From NCBI RefSeq assembly GCF_000189635.1, contig NW_002476507.1, positions 186,001 through 250,000 of the forward strand: a stretch of DNA of 64,000 nucleotides, written 5' to 3'. The notes beneath the pieces are model-generated. The model was not told the DNA's origin and searched no databases. It worked only from the letters and a program-made list of their open reading frames with translations. Each line of letters opens with the position of its first letter. Position 1 is the first letter of the stretch. This stretch comes from Tetrahymena thermophila SB210 (lineage: Eukaryota > Ciliophora > Oligohymenophorea > Hymenostomatida > Tetrahymenidae). Shown here one piece after another: positions 42,445 through 58,180 of this stretch. A program made the position numbers and the translations under genes.

Positions 42445-45400
42445 ATGAGGTTTGAAGCAATCAAAGTTACCTTTGTATTTATATTCTTTATTTAGCTTTT
42501 AGCTAGTATTTAAAGCTAATCTCGATAATACTCGATGGATCCCAAAGCCATCTCCGAATTAAACTTAAATTAACTATAAAAAGATAACAATGCGTTAGGA
42601 TTATGTATATCTAATGATGAAAATATCACCTATGTTGCAGGAGGTTAAGGCGGTCTTTTTGTTATTGACATCACAAATAAATAATAGACATATGTAGTTT
42701 CTTAAATATATACAAAATTCGCGATAAGTTGCTAAGTGAGAGGATCATATCTTTTTTTAGCTGATTTGTATGAGGGATTTTTTATTTATAATGTTAAGAA
42801 CCATTAATTGCCTTTAAAAGTTTCATAAATGGATTTTATTAAAAGCTTTTAATCTGTTTAGGTCACATAAGATGGACTATATGCTTTTCTATTGGCTAAT
42901 GGTTAAGTTTTTTCTATAGACGTATCTGATCCGAATAATCCAAAAATAGTTTCATCTTTCAGTAATATAAAAATAAAACAATTAGAATATATAATATAAA
43001 CCTTAAGTTTTGATAGATTATTTACTGATTAGATATAACACTTACAAATATAAAACTCAATTCTTCAATAAATAACAATATTTATTCATCATCTTTTTTT
43101 TATTTTTAAGTTCTAATGATCATCAAAAAGCATTTAAATACAGGAAAACAATAAAATTCCTCCAATTAATTTTACTTTTTATTTTATTATTTTTCTTAAA
43201 TAACTTTACTTGATTAAAAAATTAAATCACTGCTGATAATAATTTTTTAATTGAAAATAACTATTACCAAATTTATATTTAAATTTTAATTATTATAAAA
43301 AAGCATAGTTTTTATCTCCGAATTCATATAGATTAAGATTTGATATAAATGAAGAATACTTACTTGTATCTAATCACATGATGGGAGTTTAAATATTTGA
43401 CATTAGAGACAGAACCAATATTTAATTAAGACTCAATTAAAATCCAGCATTTGTAATTTGGGATTGTATTATGACATATGACAGATAAGCCTTATATGTT
43501 GCTGATGGTTTTTTCGGATTATTTTATGCACCAGTCTAAGGTTTACTTTCAATACCAAAATCATCTAACTAATAAGTCACCTTTACTTTTAAAAATTTAT
43601 TACCTGCACCATATCTACTATAATCATTAGTAATTACTAGAGATAATAGCTATATTGCACTAGGTTTTCGCAGTTAAGGATTAAAATTGTATGAAATTTA
43701 AAATGGCTAATATGATTAACTACAGTTTGTTTAGTAAATAGAAGGTAATATGTTTGCAAATGAAGTTTATTTTACAAAAAATTAAGAACAATATCTCTAT
43801 TTAGTAAATGGATATTCTTTCGTCATTTATCAATCAGTTATTCAAAATTTAAATTAAGATTTTCCAAATATATTTAATACATATTAATCTGCCCTTAGAC
43901 CACTAGTAAGTAGCTCATCTCCAACCCACAACTATTGCTTCCCTAACTAATAATATTACATCGAAACAAACTATTAATATGGTAATTCCATTTTATCAAT
44001 GGCCGATCCTTATAGTTTAGTATAAGTTGGTTTCATACCTTTTATTGGAGGCTTGATTGATGGTTCTCAAGCAAATAGTCAACTAACATATTTATTTGTT
44101 GCAATGTCACAAGTCGGTTTGGTTATTTATGATATAAAGAATATAGCCAACCCCTAACTAGTAACTATATATAGCCCTAAAGTATATATCAATCCTAACT
44201 AACCTCCATTATAAAATCTAATTATAAAGTAAATATCTAATTTAATTGTAATTTCATTTATATTTCCTATCTTTTTTTTTACAGCTTAGATTTAAGCTAT
44301 GATTAAAAGCTAGTTGTGATTTCTAATGGTTTCTCAGGAATTGTAGTTGCTGATGTAAGTGATCCAACTCATCCAGTCGATGGAGGCTATTACTCATAGC
44401 CTCACAGCTGTGGTTTCGAAAAGTGTATGTGGTTAAGAGACTCTATAAGAATTGTCTGCACCTGTAGAGAAACAGGAATTTTTTTTTTCTATTATTCCTA
44501 CACAACTAAAGCTTTAACACTATCAAATATACTTATTTCTGTAGGAACTGAAAGATTTAATTTCTCAAGCGATTAATCCAAAATATTTCTTGCAAATGGG
44601 TTTTAAGGAGTTGTTATAATTGATATAACTAACTTTGATAAACCTGTCATTCTAGGAAAAACAGTAGTAACTGGTTGGGTAGTAAGTCTTGATGCAATCT
44701 ATTCAGATAAATACTTAGTTATAGCTGAAAATGAAAAAGGTTAGATAGCTATTATTAATGTAGAAGACCCTACAAATCCTTATGTTTAGCAAAAATATTA
44801 GTTCCCAAACGAAAATGCATAAGCAATATGTGCAACAAAAGATTAGAAATACTCCTATTTCTCAGGTATTATTTTTGTTTCAATTTTTTAAATTTGAAAA
44901 TATGGTTTGATTGATCTTCCTATTTGTTTTTAATTAATAAAATTTTTTTATTCAACCATAAAATAAAAATAAACTTTCATGAAAGAAAATAAAAAATAAA
45001 TTTTATATTAAATCATATTTTAATTTTATAATTTAAAAAAAAGGTACACTAGGAACAAGAACAATTCCTTTGACTACGAACTTGAAGATTCATTCATAAA
45101 TTTAAGTGGTTCAAACAAATTAAAATGGATAAAACTTTTATTAAAGCTTAAATCCAGGTTAAAAATTGCTTGTTGGATAGCAAGCTATAATAACATTTGT
45201 TCCGTTGTATACTGAATTAAAAATAAAAATATAAAATGTTTACTACTACAGAAATTTTGAAATGAATACTCTTCCTTCGTGGATAATATTTTTAGAAAGT
45301 TAATCATAAATTTCAATGAATGTAGATAAATCTGCAACTCAGAATAACTTTTCAAATGAGAAGTAAGGTGAAAACATTTTAGTCTTAGATATATTAACTC

Positions 45401-48400
45401 AAATATAGTAAACTGACTTCAATCTTAATGCGAAATATCCAAACCTAGCTTAAGCTATATATAAAACTTTGTTAAATGAATAATATATTGACGCTCAGGG
45501 ATTTATAACTTCTAAATTAGATCCCAACATTGACTTTGAACTTAATTTTTACAACGACTCAGATTTAAAATAAACAAGTTTTACCTCAGATCAACAAAAT
45601 TAAATGCAGTATTAAATAAAAAAAAAATTAGTTTTTTCAAAGATCAGTTATCCTATTAGATTTTTTGTTTAATCCTCACTTAAATTTGATTACAATAATA
45701 ATTAAGGATAGATTATTCAAACACCTTCCCCATAAGTAAGTATTTTCTTTTAGATTTTGTAAAATGGAATATTCGTAAAGAAAACCTTTGAAGGTGTGCT
45801 TGCTTCTTTTTCAGATGATCTAACTAGTCTAAAGATATCAGGATAAAGCTCTTTTGTAAACTAGATTGTTTCAAAGAATTTATAGATTTCAACAAATTCT
45901 ACAGACTTTTAAAAAATTTTATTGTATATTGATCTATCTGATTCTGCTAATTTCGATATTCTTTAGAACTTAACACTAAGCTAGCTTACTTTTATTTCTC
46001 TTGTTTCACCTATATAATTAAAGACATAAAGTGATCTATAAAATCAATTCAACAGATATTACTCTGATTCTAAGGTGTATGTAGAAGAAAGATTTTCTTT
46101 TTCTTTTGACATGGATACATTTACATAAAAAGACGGGCTATAATTAACTTACAAAGCCTATTGGGTAATTTCTGAAACAAATTTATAACTTATAACTAGT
46201 GGAGATTGGATTGAATTTAGTGAATTTAGCCTGGTAAAAATAAAATAAAAAAAGTATTTATAATATTAAAATTTTTTATTTAAATAGAGTTTCAGTGGTT
46301 AGAGATCAGCGTCTTATTGGTTAAGTAAAGCAAGAATAAGAGTTATTGCCACTGATGGATACACTTCTGCTTCTAATGATTTTGTTATATACTTTGCTTC
46401 CCTTCCTTTCTTATATGTTTTCTAATTCATCATTTAGATCTTAGGTCCAATCCTAGGTGTCTTAGGTATCTATAAATACCGCTTTTACATTCATCTGTAA
46501 ATTATTTTTTTTTTCATAAATTTTAATTAAATATTTATGAATATTTTTTTAGATGCTTATTCGAAAGGTATTTGATGCATAACTAAGAAGTAGCTGTTAT
46601 AGGAAAAACGTTTTAAAAATAAATTGTACTGATAGATGAAATAACTGATGATGTACTTGATATATGGAATAACTTTCTCAAGTAAAATAAATTCTTCAAG
46701 AAATAGCTTGTTTCTGAATACAAATCATCTAAGAAATTTGATTTTAAATTAATTATTTCTCAATTACAATAACTGTACACAATTAATTAAAAGAAATACA
46801 AAAATATAGATCCTCGAGAATTTGATTTCGATGATAGTAGGACAATAAGAATAGTCAAGAAACTTATTATTAATGTTTTATTAGAGGAATATAAAATCAC
46901 AAAAAAATTGTATGAAAAAGTAGTAAAATTTGCTAAAAAGAAGTAAGGAAGAAATGACTGGTATAAATACTACACTAATATCATTCCTACAATGTAAATA
47001 AAAGATAACAACTTGGTTATAAAAAAATCAAATCCTAAAATCAATGAATTAAAAAAAGAAAATGGATAAAGCGAAAAAATTATTACATAAACAAAGATTT
47101 TTGTAAGTGATAATAATATATAAGAAAGAAATTCAAATTATAAATAATGCTCAATAGCAGAAATTTAAAAATAACTACTCAAAGCTGAAGATATCCAATC
47201 AGTGAATAAATTTTAATCAAATTGTTAAATATCAAATGAAAAAATAAATTTGTACAGATAAGATGAATAGTTAAAATATAATACTCCTTAACCTAAATAG
47301 TCAAATAAAAATGAAAGTGAACATATAGATATTATTTTAGATTAAAGTGATGAAGACATAGAAGAAAAGTAATAAAGTTCTTTTTCTGATGATGAAAACA
47401 GTGATGAGATTTAAAAAGGATATCACAATTTAAATCCATTCCCTTAAATAGCTATTATATAAGACAATTTAGTTAAGGCGATAACATAAATTCAATTTAA
47501 TAAAAGCTACGATTTGTATTTAATAATAGAGTTGATCATTCTTGAAGCTAGTGGTATAATCACTTGTTCAAGAAATATTTTCAATCCATCTAAAGGAGAG
47601 AGTCTTCACGTTTTTCCACATGAACTTAATAGCTTATAGGCTTACAGAAAAGATGAGGTATTTTTTTTATTCAATATCTAAGAATTATAAAATTTATTTA
47701 AAACAAAAAGAATTAATTTTGCCTTTGCTTGATGAACATATTTAATATGAGCTACACTCCAATAGGTTTAACCATAAATAACCCTCTTCCTAAATGGTTA
47801 AACCACTAAATTGTAGATGGTATTATACATATTTGGGGAGTGCCTAAGATTAACGATGATCCTGAAATACGTATTAGAGTGATAGATTAAAATTAAATTA
47901 CCATAAGGAGCTTTCATATAGTTATATAAGATGAGAGAGGAAACGATCTTAGAGATAAAAACTACTTAAAGAAAGCTCATGCCATGATAAAAGAAGCTAA
48001 GCAAAAAAGAAGAATAATTAATAAAATAAATTCATCTAATAATATCTAATTAAAAGGAAATTAGATTACTTCTCATAGCATAATAAAAGATAATTAAAAT
48101 TTAAAAAATTAATAAACATCTGAAAGACAAGAAAAAGTATAATTTAAATTATCTGAAGCAAAAATAGATTGCCAATAAAGTCATACTAAATTATAAGATA
48201 ATTAAAAAGTTGAATATTAAATAGAGTTAAATCATCAAACAAATATAAATTAAAGAAATTCCGTAGAGGATTCTTTGGTAGCAGAAAACTAAATATAAAA
48301 CGAAGTTGAAGAAAATGTAAATTAAATTAGCAAATTACTTCATATTTAATTATTTAATTTTTTATTTAGCAAAACGATATTGAAAAACAATTAAAGATCT

Positions 48401-48447
48401 ATCAAAATCTCACTAGAAAAGAAGGAACCTTAGTCAAGAATTTTTGA
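42445..48447 (+). CDS. LVIVD/CADG membrane receptor, copy 5 (most divergent)
   Basis: Fifth paralogue, 1,736 aa. Exons: 42445-42961, 43304-44228, 44285-44865, 45044-46233, 46288-46496, 46553-47657, 47711-48316, 48370-48447; sum 5,211 nt. The first intron is long (342 nt). It has a signal peptide (about 1-24) but lacks the HPNP motif, reading YSMDPKAISELNL instead. Kept features are GLFVIDITN-type strands, the four-Cys signature (44409-44477), exon 5 at exactly 209 nt, a membrane helix near 1111-1134, DPREFDFDDSR (46809-46841), NPSKGES and a C-terminal PLPKWLN cadherin-like start. The region between the motifs carries an extra acidic stretch (DEDIEEKQ) absent from the others. The exon 7 acceptor at 47710 is the least certain boundary. 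Confidence 0.78.
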
Positions 48448-48795
48448 AAATATCCAACTATTATTTGAAAAACATTTGAGAATTGTTAAATATTGAATCC
48501 CATTTTAATAAAATCTAAAAATTTCTAAATATATAATGTAATAAAACTACTACTCTAAATAAAGATTACTATTTTTATGTTTATAATTATTATATTTGAT
48601 TAACAAAATTTATTATTATTTAGATATATAAAATCTTGTTTAAATCTTACATAATAAGATTTAAATAATCTTAAATAATTTTATTTTGTCTTTTTTAAAA
48701 TATTTATGAATCAATTTTACAAATAAATCATAAAACATATGTTTAATTAACAAATTATGAAATAAGTTAATGAATCTTAATTTTTATGAGCATTT
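48448..48795. other. Convergent spacer
   Basis: AT-rich 348-bp gap between the 3' ends of receptor copy 5 (+) and the LIM-headpiece gene (-). It presumably holds both 3' ends; nothing else is seen. Confidence 0.6.
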
Positions 48796-50231
48796 TCAAA
48801 ACAGTTTATGTTTTTATTTGAGTTCTTTCTAACGCCAAGCTTTAAGAGCTGCAAACTCTTGTTTATTCATTTAGAATATCTTATGGAATTCTTGATCAGA
48901 AAGATAAACCTCTTTCTTAGTAAAGTCAACATCTGAAGGAGGATTAGAAGTTAAAACACTATAAGGTATTACTTTATAGGAAATTGGTTCACTTTAATTG
49001 CTGCTTGAAGTATTAGGGATAGTTTCTTTTTTAGGTTCTTCTACCTTCAAGCTTGCATTGTTGTCATTTTACTTAACTTGTATTTCCTTATTTTAAGAAT
49101 TATTGGTTTCAAATTATTTTATTTTATCAGATAGCTTTTATTTTCCTTAATCTTCATTTTGCTAATCTTAAATTTTCTACTTTTAAGCTAATTATTGAGT
49201 TTTTAATTATTGAGTTTTTTATGTGTCTTTTTCCATTTGTTTTAGCTTTTCCAACTCTAACTAATTATTTCTTTCCAATTCTTTTTTTCTTTCTTCCTCT
49301 TCTTCATGTTGTTTTTTTCTTTATTGCTCTTCTTCTTCTTCTTTTAATTTTTGTTCTTCCTTTTCTACTTCTTCTCTTACATCAGCTAATAGCTATTCTG
49401 TATTATTGTTAACTTAAAATATAGATTTTTAACAATTAAATTTCATTTATTTTTTAAATTTTGTTACTTTGCTCTTGTTCTCTTTATAATTCTTATTTTT
49501 CTTTTTCATAGCATTCAATATGGTAGAGCATATCTTTGTATTTGTAATATCCTGATAGAATAATCTAATATTTAAATATTATATTTAAGATATTTAGTAT
49601 CTATCTATTTAAAACTTACTTCATTGCAATAAGAACATTATAAGTTCAAACATCTTGCATGGAAAATTTATCCATCCTATTCTAAGTGATTTTCTTATTC
49701 AATGACTAAATCACATTTATTGCACTTAAAGCAGGATTAGTGGTATACCTTTCCTCCAGTAGAAATTTTACAATCTAAAATTGCCTACTAACAAGAATCG
49801 CATTTATCAACGCTTTATTCAAGGCATTCATTGCAAACTATGTGCTTATCCTAATAAATTAAAAAAATTGATTAAGTTAATTTTCATATTTCCACATTAA
49901 TTACTTCATCTTGAACATATTCTGCAGTAAGTTATTTCTTGCATCTAAAACATACAAAGCATTCTTTATGTAATTCTACACCATCAGCAAGCTAAACAAT
50001 ATTTTCAATGATTGCTAATCCACAAGCTGCACATTTTGGTGCAATATTTTAAGAATAGCATTCAATACAATAATAATCATCATTTTCTTAATGATACTAT
50101 TAAGTACTTAAATCAGCTTAGCAAGAAGAACAAGTAAAATGATTTTCATGGTAAAACTTTTCTCCAACAATGACACATTTTGCATCATTAATTTGTTCAT
50201 TACATTTGGCACAAATAGAAGGTTATTCCAT
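48796..50231 (-). CDS. LIM domains plus villin headpiece protein (abLIM-like)
   Basis: Probable actin-cytoskeleton adaptor, 423 aa. Exons on the minus strand: 50231-49905, 49850-49620, 49564-49468, 49412-48796; sum 1,272 nt. Three LIM zinc-finger domains follow the start: residues about 7-61 (CAKC...CSSC...CIEC), 67-121 (CAAC...CFRC...CNEC) and 126-179 (CDSC...CNKC). A fourth, CSYC to HIEC (about 180-205), lacks its second finger. A Glu/Lys/Gln-rich coiled coil covers about 210-330. The last 36 or so residues (YLSDQEFHKIFQMNKQEF, then AALKAW, ending KLF) match the villin headpiece, an F-actin-binding module. LIM plus headpiece is the architecture of abLIM/UNC-115 proteins. Donor and acceptor sites all preserve frame. 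Confidence 0.88.
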
Positions 50232-50603
50232 TTTTAAAAGTATTTTTCTCTTTTAGAAATATTTATTTAATTATTTGTTAATTTATAATTTTTTATTTGC
50301 GAATCTAGCAAGCTTTAGACAGATATTTTTTGCAAATTTGATATTACTTTTACATTTGATTGATCTGATAATAGATATTTGGATGGATAGACAGATAGAT
50401 CAGGAACTTTTAATATCCACAAATATTTTTTTTCCCAGTAAGGGTAAATAAATAAATATTTGTAATGAAAAAAAATGAATTTATTCCAAAATTAAAGTAT
50501 AATATTTACTAACTAACTAACACAAATAAAATAAAATATTTATCAAAAAGATCAACAAAATAATAAATAATAAATTTTATTAAATATTTTTAAATTATTT
50601 TAA
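50232..50603. other. Spacer upstream of LIM-headpiece gene
   Basis: AT-rich gap between two minus-strand genes; it presumably includes the promoter of the LIM-headpiece gene. No other element seen. Confidence 0.55.
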
Positions 50604-51065
50604 TCAAAATTAACGGTTAAGAAAATAAGCTCCAATTATTTTATTTTCGAGTGCAAGATTTTAAGCTAAAATAAAAAAAAATTAATTAAATAAAAAATAT
50701 TTTTTTAATAGGTTTTATTTACCAGCTTCTTCTGCTTCCATTAACAAGATGTTAAGTTGTTTAGGAGTCCAACCTTCAAAAATCATTGGTTTAACTTTTT
50801 TGAGTATTTTTAGGAAGTACTTAAATTTATCCATAAAATCTTCAAACATTCCAAGTCTCCAAATTTCTTTAGTTAAAGATTGTCCAACCTATTCTTTTAA
50901 TTTAGTTCCATTTGCTTGCATTCTGCATCTCAAGCGAACTGGTGCTGTTTCAGATAATTAATATTCAAAAGATATTCCTCTTAAATCCTTATTGAGGGAT
51001 GTTTTCTTTAAAACTTCTCTAAGGGCTGCTACCACCTTTTATAAGATATTATGTCTGCTAATCAT
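50604..51065 (-). CDS. Unrecognised small basic protein
   Basis: A 134-aa protein if a 57-nt intron (50722-50666) is removed; exons 51065-50723 and 50665-50604. It starts MISRHNILQKVV and has a mixed, non-repetitive composition with many Lys, Arg and Leu, including the patches LRCRMQANGTKLKEQ and MIFEGWTPKQLN, then a Glu/Ala helix. No membrane segment is seen. I do not recognise the family; a mitochondrial or organelle subunit would fit the size and basic N-terminus but is only a guess. The intron is a multiple of three and contains no TGA, so an unspliced 153-aa form is also readable; its very AT-rich content and GT-AG ends argue that it is spliced out. Confidence 0.65.
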
Positions 51066-52876
<1,811 letters not shown>

Positions 52877-55491
52877 AAATTCTTCTAAAATAATTCAATA
52901 AAAAAGAAAATAAAATTGTTTTTTTATTTTCTTATTAAATAATTAAAAAATTAATAAGTTTGTTTTTATTCAAATAAATATAAGTAGAATTTTTATATAA
53001 GTTTTAATATGCTATGTAAATAATATGTCTTTAAAAATTATACTTTTAGCTTTTATTTTAGGTTTCTAATATTAATATTATTTATTTAAAAACCAACACA
53101 AATAAAATTTTATATAAAAAATTAAAATCTGAGAAAATTGTTTTAGTTATTTGCTTATAAAGTTTTACAGAAATTAGATTGAATTGAACTAATAATATTT
53201 TTGACTAGAAAAACAAATAAAAATAATAATATAAATTTTTATTTTTTGATATTTTATATATTTTAAATTTATATTTAACTAAATATTTAATCATTAATAA
53301 ATTGTTTAAAAATATTTTGTAAGAATTAAAGATAAAATTAACTACATTTGAAGTATTATTTTTCATAAAAAAATAATTTTAATAGAGAAAATAAAGCTTT
53401 AAGATATAAATTTGAAAAAGAAAAAAAATTTTACTTTAAATGATTATATTATTAAATTTTATTTATTTATATTTTAGTCATCAAATATGAAATGAAATAG
53501 TTTTGGTGATTTATAAAAATTATTGTAATATAAAAAATATAAAATGTATACAATCAAATAATAATTTAATTATTTCTATAATTTTTGCTTAATCATACGT
53601 AAATCAATTAAAAGATCATTTAATTGCTTGCTTATTTAGCATATTTTTAGTACTACTTATTAGATACTTTTGGATTAGTGGCATTATTTTAATAATAACA
53701 AGAAGGAATATAATCATGATTACTTCTGCAATTTTAATATATCATCTGAATAATTTGAAAAATAAAAAGGAGTTTTACAATTAATAAATTAATCTTTATG
53801 AATATTATTCACAAAAAAAAAACTAGGTTACATGTGCATTTATTTTGAGTAATTATTGCTCAAAAAAAATTAAAATTTTAAAAATAAAAAATATTTTTCG
53901 CATCTACTAAAGATATTAGAAAGCAACATATGTGGAAATTTTTTCGGACTAACATATATAGATGTAAAAATGTAAAAATTAATATATATTATCAGCATTA
54001 AAGTATTTGTATTTTCTTCTTTAGTATTTTAGAAACAAAATTATGATAAGAGATTAAGCTAAATATTTGGAGTTTTAGTAATTTATGAGGTAAATTTTCA
54101 AGAGATTATATATATGACTAAGAATAGAATTTAAGTTACAAAAGATTAATAGATTTATGGATTAGATATAATAGTTATTATTTATTGTAAAATTAATGAA
54201 TTTTTTTTTTTGTTTTTTCAAGTAAACAAAAGTAAATATTTATTTTCATATTTATTTAAAATAGTGTAAATTCTTATTATGCTTGAATATTTCAATTAAT
54301 CTTTGAGAATACAAAAAATTTTATTAAAGTATGAAAAATTAACTTTTCCTAAAAAGAGAGAGAAAGTCATTATCTAATTTATCACAAATTTTTTGTTATT
54401 TGAGATGTTGTTTTTGAAAACTTAAACAATGATTAATTCAACGGTGTAGATTTTTACTTTTATTTTTATGTAGCTATCTTCTTTTTCTTTCTTTTTTTTA
54501 AAAAAAAGAATAAATAACTACTGTTTTTGAATAAATAAAATAAAAAAGAGCGATATATTTTTAAAGCATAAAAAAGCCTTATATATTTGTAAATAATTAT
54601 GATAATACAATTTAAATATAATTTATTACAGATTCTTTAATAATATGATTTAAATTTAAAATTACATAAAAATCTACTCTCGAAAAATATTAGCAAGCTG
54701 ATCAATAAAAATATTAAAGTTCCTAAATGATAAATGAATTAATTTTATTCTATCAACATATCTCATTTTAGAAAAGGATAAATAAATATACTCATAAATA
54801 AATAAATTTATTGATAGATTGGCAATTATTAAAGAAATTTCTGAAGTTATTTAGAATTTAAGGTTCGTTATGTATTTTGCAAAATAAAACTGTTTAATTA
54901 ATAGTTTAGGATTTCAATAAAATATTTTATAGGTTAACGAATTTATAGAGAATTTTTTATAAAAATAAAAACTCTTTTTACTTTAGGTTGCACTTATTTA
55001 TATTTTTACATTACATAAATTAGCTTGTATTTATACAAAAATGTATTGAGTATAAGATTTAATTGGATGAGTAATAGTTAAAAACCATTTGATAAAACAA
55101 TCATAAAAAAACTGTACACAGTCCATGTATTATTTTTTTATGTTTTTTTAGAATTTTTTAGTTAGAAAAGATTTTATTTATTTATAATAATAGTAAATTA
55201 AGGGTGTTTATTTATTTATTGATTTGTTGTTTGAGGCTATTTTTATATTGGTTTGTTATATAATTTGAAATGTTCATATCTCCTATTATTAATAGAAATT
55301 GGAAGCTATTTATTTGATCACTTGTTCTTTCATTAATTAATTGTAGGATTATTTATATTCTATATTAAAAAAGTTGTTATATGTTACCAGAAGTTTTAGC
55401 TTACTTCTAGCATTTTAATTTTTAATTTTTTTTATTTTGTATTTTTCTTATTTCTTTCTTAGAGTAGAGATTAAGCAGTATATTCAATACA
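52877..55491. other. Long AT-rich spacer
   Basis: 2.6 kb with homopolymer-rich sequence on both strands. Reading with TGA as sole stop gives only composition-driven frames. I see no gene, RNA gene or repeat family. Confidence 0.5.
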
Positions 55492-56139
55492 TCATTCGAA
55501 AGCAGTTGATTAAGAAGATATACTCTAATTTTCAAACTAACGATTGTAGTCTAGATAATAATGGTTTTATCTTAAATTTCGAAGATTTTATTGTTAGTTG
55601 TATGGATAATTATTAAATGGAATGGCAGACGCTGCAAAGCGAGCATCGTCTGAGGGATTAATAAAGTGAGAATTGAATTAATATTCCTTTATTTGCTGAT
55701 TGCTTTCTTTAAAAACATAAGACTTTATTTCATTTATATCGAACAGGTCAATAAATTAGTTGAGATTAATAGGACTACAAAATTAGTAAAGTTGCTAATA
55801 CAGCTTGTTGCTGTTGAATTACTTTGGAAAGTTTTCTAAATCCAATTTTATTTTATTCAAAGTGAAAAGGTAGTCGTAAATGGTTTGAGGCTTAAGACAA
55901 CCCTTTCTTTAATGGTTTTCGTCTTACTGCATGTCCTCAAATTTATTGATAATCTCATTCAGATCTAAGATAGCATTTAAGTAGTATATATGATCAGAGT
56001 TAATATTGCATTCCTTGAGTAAAGTGTTTCTTTTGGTATTTATAAGTCTTTCTAAGCTAATTATGAATTTTAATGAGAAAGGATATCTTGTGCTTTCTTA
56101 AGGTATAAATTGCTTTATTTCGGATTGGTTATTTCCCAT
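55492..56139 (-). CDS. Predicted N-myristoylated orphan protein
   Basis: A single uninterrupted frame of 215 aa with ordinary codon usage, clearly less AT-rich than its flanks. It starts MGNNQSEI, which fits the N-myristoylation rule (Gly2, small residue at position 6), so membrane tethering is likely by inference. The middle part (about 20-160) is helical-looking with scattered Leu/Ile and Asp/Glu; the last 50 residues are rich in Gln, Asn, Tyr and Ser. There are no Cys pairs, P-loop or membrane helix. No family is recognised. The nearest genes are far away (2.6 kb and 2.0 kb). Confidence 0.7.
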
Positions 56140-58180
56140 TTATTTATATTTGCACTATAAAAAGTAAATATGAGCTTTGCCTATAATTATGATTGTTTCT
56201 TTATTGAGTTTATATTTTTAGAAAGAATTATTAAGTAGGAGAAGAAATTAAAGCGAGTTTCTTGCTTGCTTTTCTTTGTTTTTTTTTTGTTTGTTTTTTT
56301 AATCAGAATATTTTTTTTAATTGTTTTACTGTGTTGATTAATATAAAATTTTTTATAACCCGCTTTCTTAATTTGATGAATTATCATTTTTATTATTTTT
56401 TTTTAAGTTTGTAATCAGGCTAATATATGTAATGTATATAATTCAGTGTATTTTTTGTATTTTACATTAATCACTTTCTTAAATATATATCATTAATTTT
56501 TTCAGTTTTACTGTTATTCCCCATACATTTGTATAAATTTTTATTTATTTATTTATTCTTTAAACATCTTTCTTCATCGCTCAGTTCAATATATTTATTT
56601 ACTTACCAATAGATTTCATTTTTTAATTTTAAATTTGACAAGGCATATTTTTGGGACAAAGTTTTTAATTTCCATTCGAAATAAATACCAATTTCGATTT
56701 TTATTTTTTTAGCTTTTAATCACATAATTAGCTTCTGAAATACTAATTTATCTTTGTATTAATTTTAAATCAAGTGAATTGGTATTATTAATTCTTAGAA
56801 CCAAAAAAATTTTTTATTTTTTTATTACTCTATTTGCTAAATTATTATGTTTTTAAATTATTTCAACTTAAAAATTTACTTAGCAAGCGTATCACAAAAA
56901 AATAAATTAATTAGTAAATTTAGCTTTAATATTTTTGTAAATATTATTTATACTTTTAAAATACATAAATACTTTTTTAGTAACTAAATATAAACTAATT
57001 ATATATATTTGCAAAGAATTTTAATGAAATCTACATGAAATTAATAAGCATTTATGCTTATTCATTGCTTATTTTTTATTTAATAAGCTTTAAATATAGT
57101 ATATCAGAAAACATATACTCATGTTAATTAATTAAAAAAATCGTCATTTATTATCACATATTATTTTCATTTAATTATTTGTTAATATAAGAAAATAACT
57201 CTCTTAGATTGCTAATAAATTCTAATTAAATTTTTGAATTTTTTTAACTTTTATCCTTAAAGTCTCTGTCTATATTAAAATTAAAATAATATCTTGATCA
57301 AAAACTATTTCTATTCCAAACCCATTTTTAAAAAGTGTTAGTATCCACATAAATAATCTTAAGTTCGCAAGCAATTTAGAATTTTAGACAATTTTAATAA
57401 TTAAATTTTTAATCTGAAGCGAAATGTTAACGTATGGTCAATGATCTTATAGATTTTATTAAACGTCCATTATTTTTCTTTTATAAATTAATAAAAAGCG
57501 CAGAAATTAATCAAATAAATATTTAGGTTAGTAAGATGTAAATTATTTATTTATTAAGATATTTTAATAATTAAAAAAAATTTAGTTTTTGATACCCAAA
57601 ATAGATTTAGATTTTTCTTACATATCTATGATACTTCCTAAACTACTAAAACATAAATAAATTAATAAACAAGCAAACAAACAAAAAGAAAATAGGTTCT
57701 AAAATTTTAAAACTATAATAAATATGCAAGCTTAAAAATTAATATTACTAATACCGAATCTTTCTGGCTCTTGGAATTTTAAATACTAAAAGTTTTCTTT
57801 TCCCTTCAGTATTCATTCAGATATTCATTGATAAATTCAATTTATAAAAAATATTATTCCATAAACTTTTTAGTAAAGTGACTAGAACAAAAAATTATGT
57901 AGCCAAAATTCATTAAATGAATTTTATCTATTTTCATTCGTAGTAAACAAAAATTTTCTATTTTAAAAATTTACTGAATTTAATTTTAATTAATAAAAAG
58001 TATGGCCATGAAAATTTAAATTACATTACTATTACAATAACCAATCAGATTATATGAATAAATAAATTTAAAAAATACATTTAGTATCTATATTAACTTG
58101 TAATTCATTAATTACTATTACAAAATTCAAAAGGAAAATGTATGTATTACTATTCTTTACAGTCACTAAGTATATTACTA
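56140..58180. other. Long AT-rich spacer
   Basis: 2 kb with no supported gene. A minus open frame at 56187-56387 is Lys/Asn/Ile composition only. A CAAA-type short run lies near 57668. Confidence 0.5.

Noticed and set aside
49221-49412. A Leu/Phe-rich open frame on the + strand
   Set aside because: It is the antisense of the Glu/Lys-rich coiled coil of the LIM-headpiece gene.
52877-55491. Possible hidden gene in the 2.6-kb spacer
   Set aside because: Short coding-like islands (for example near 53660) stop at TGA and do not link by plausible splice sites.
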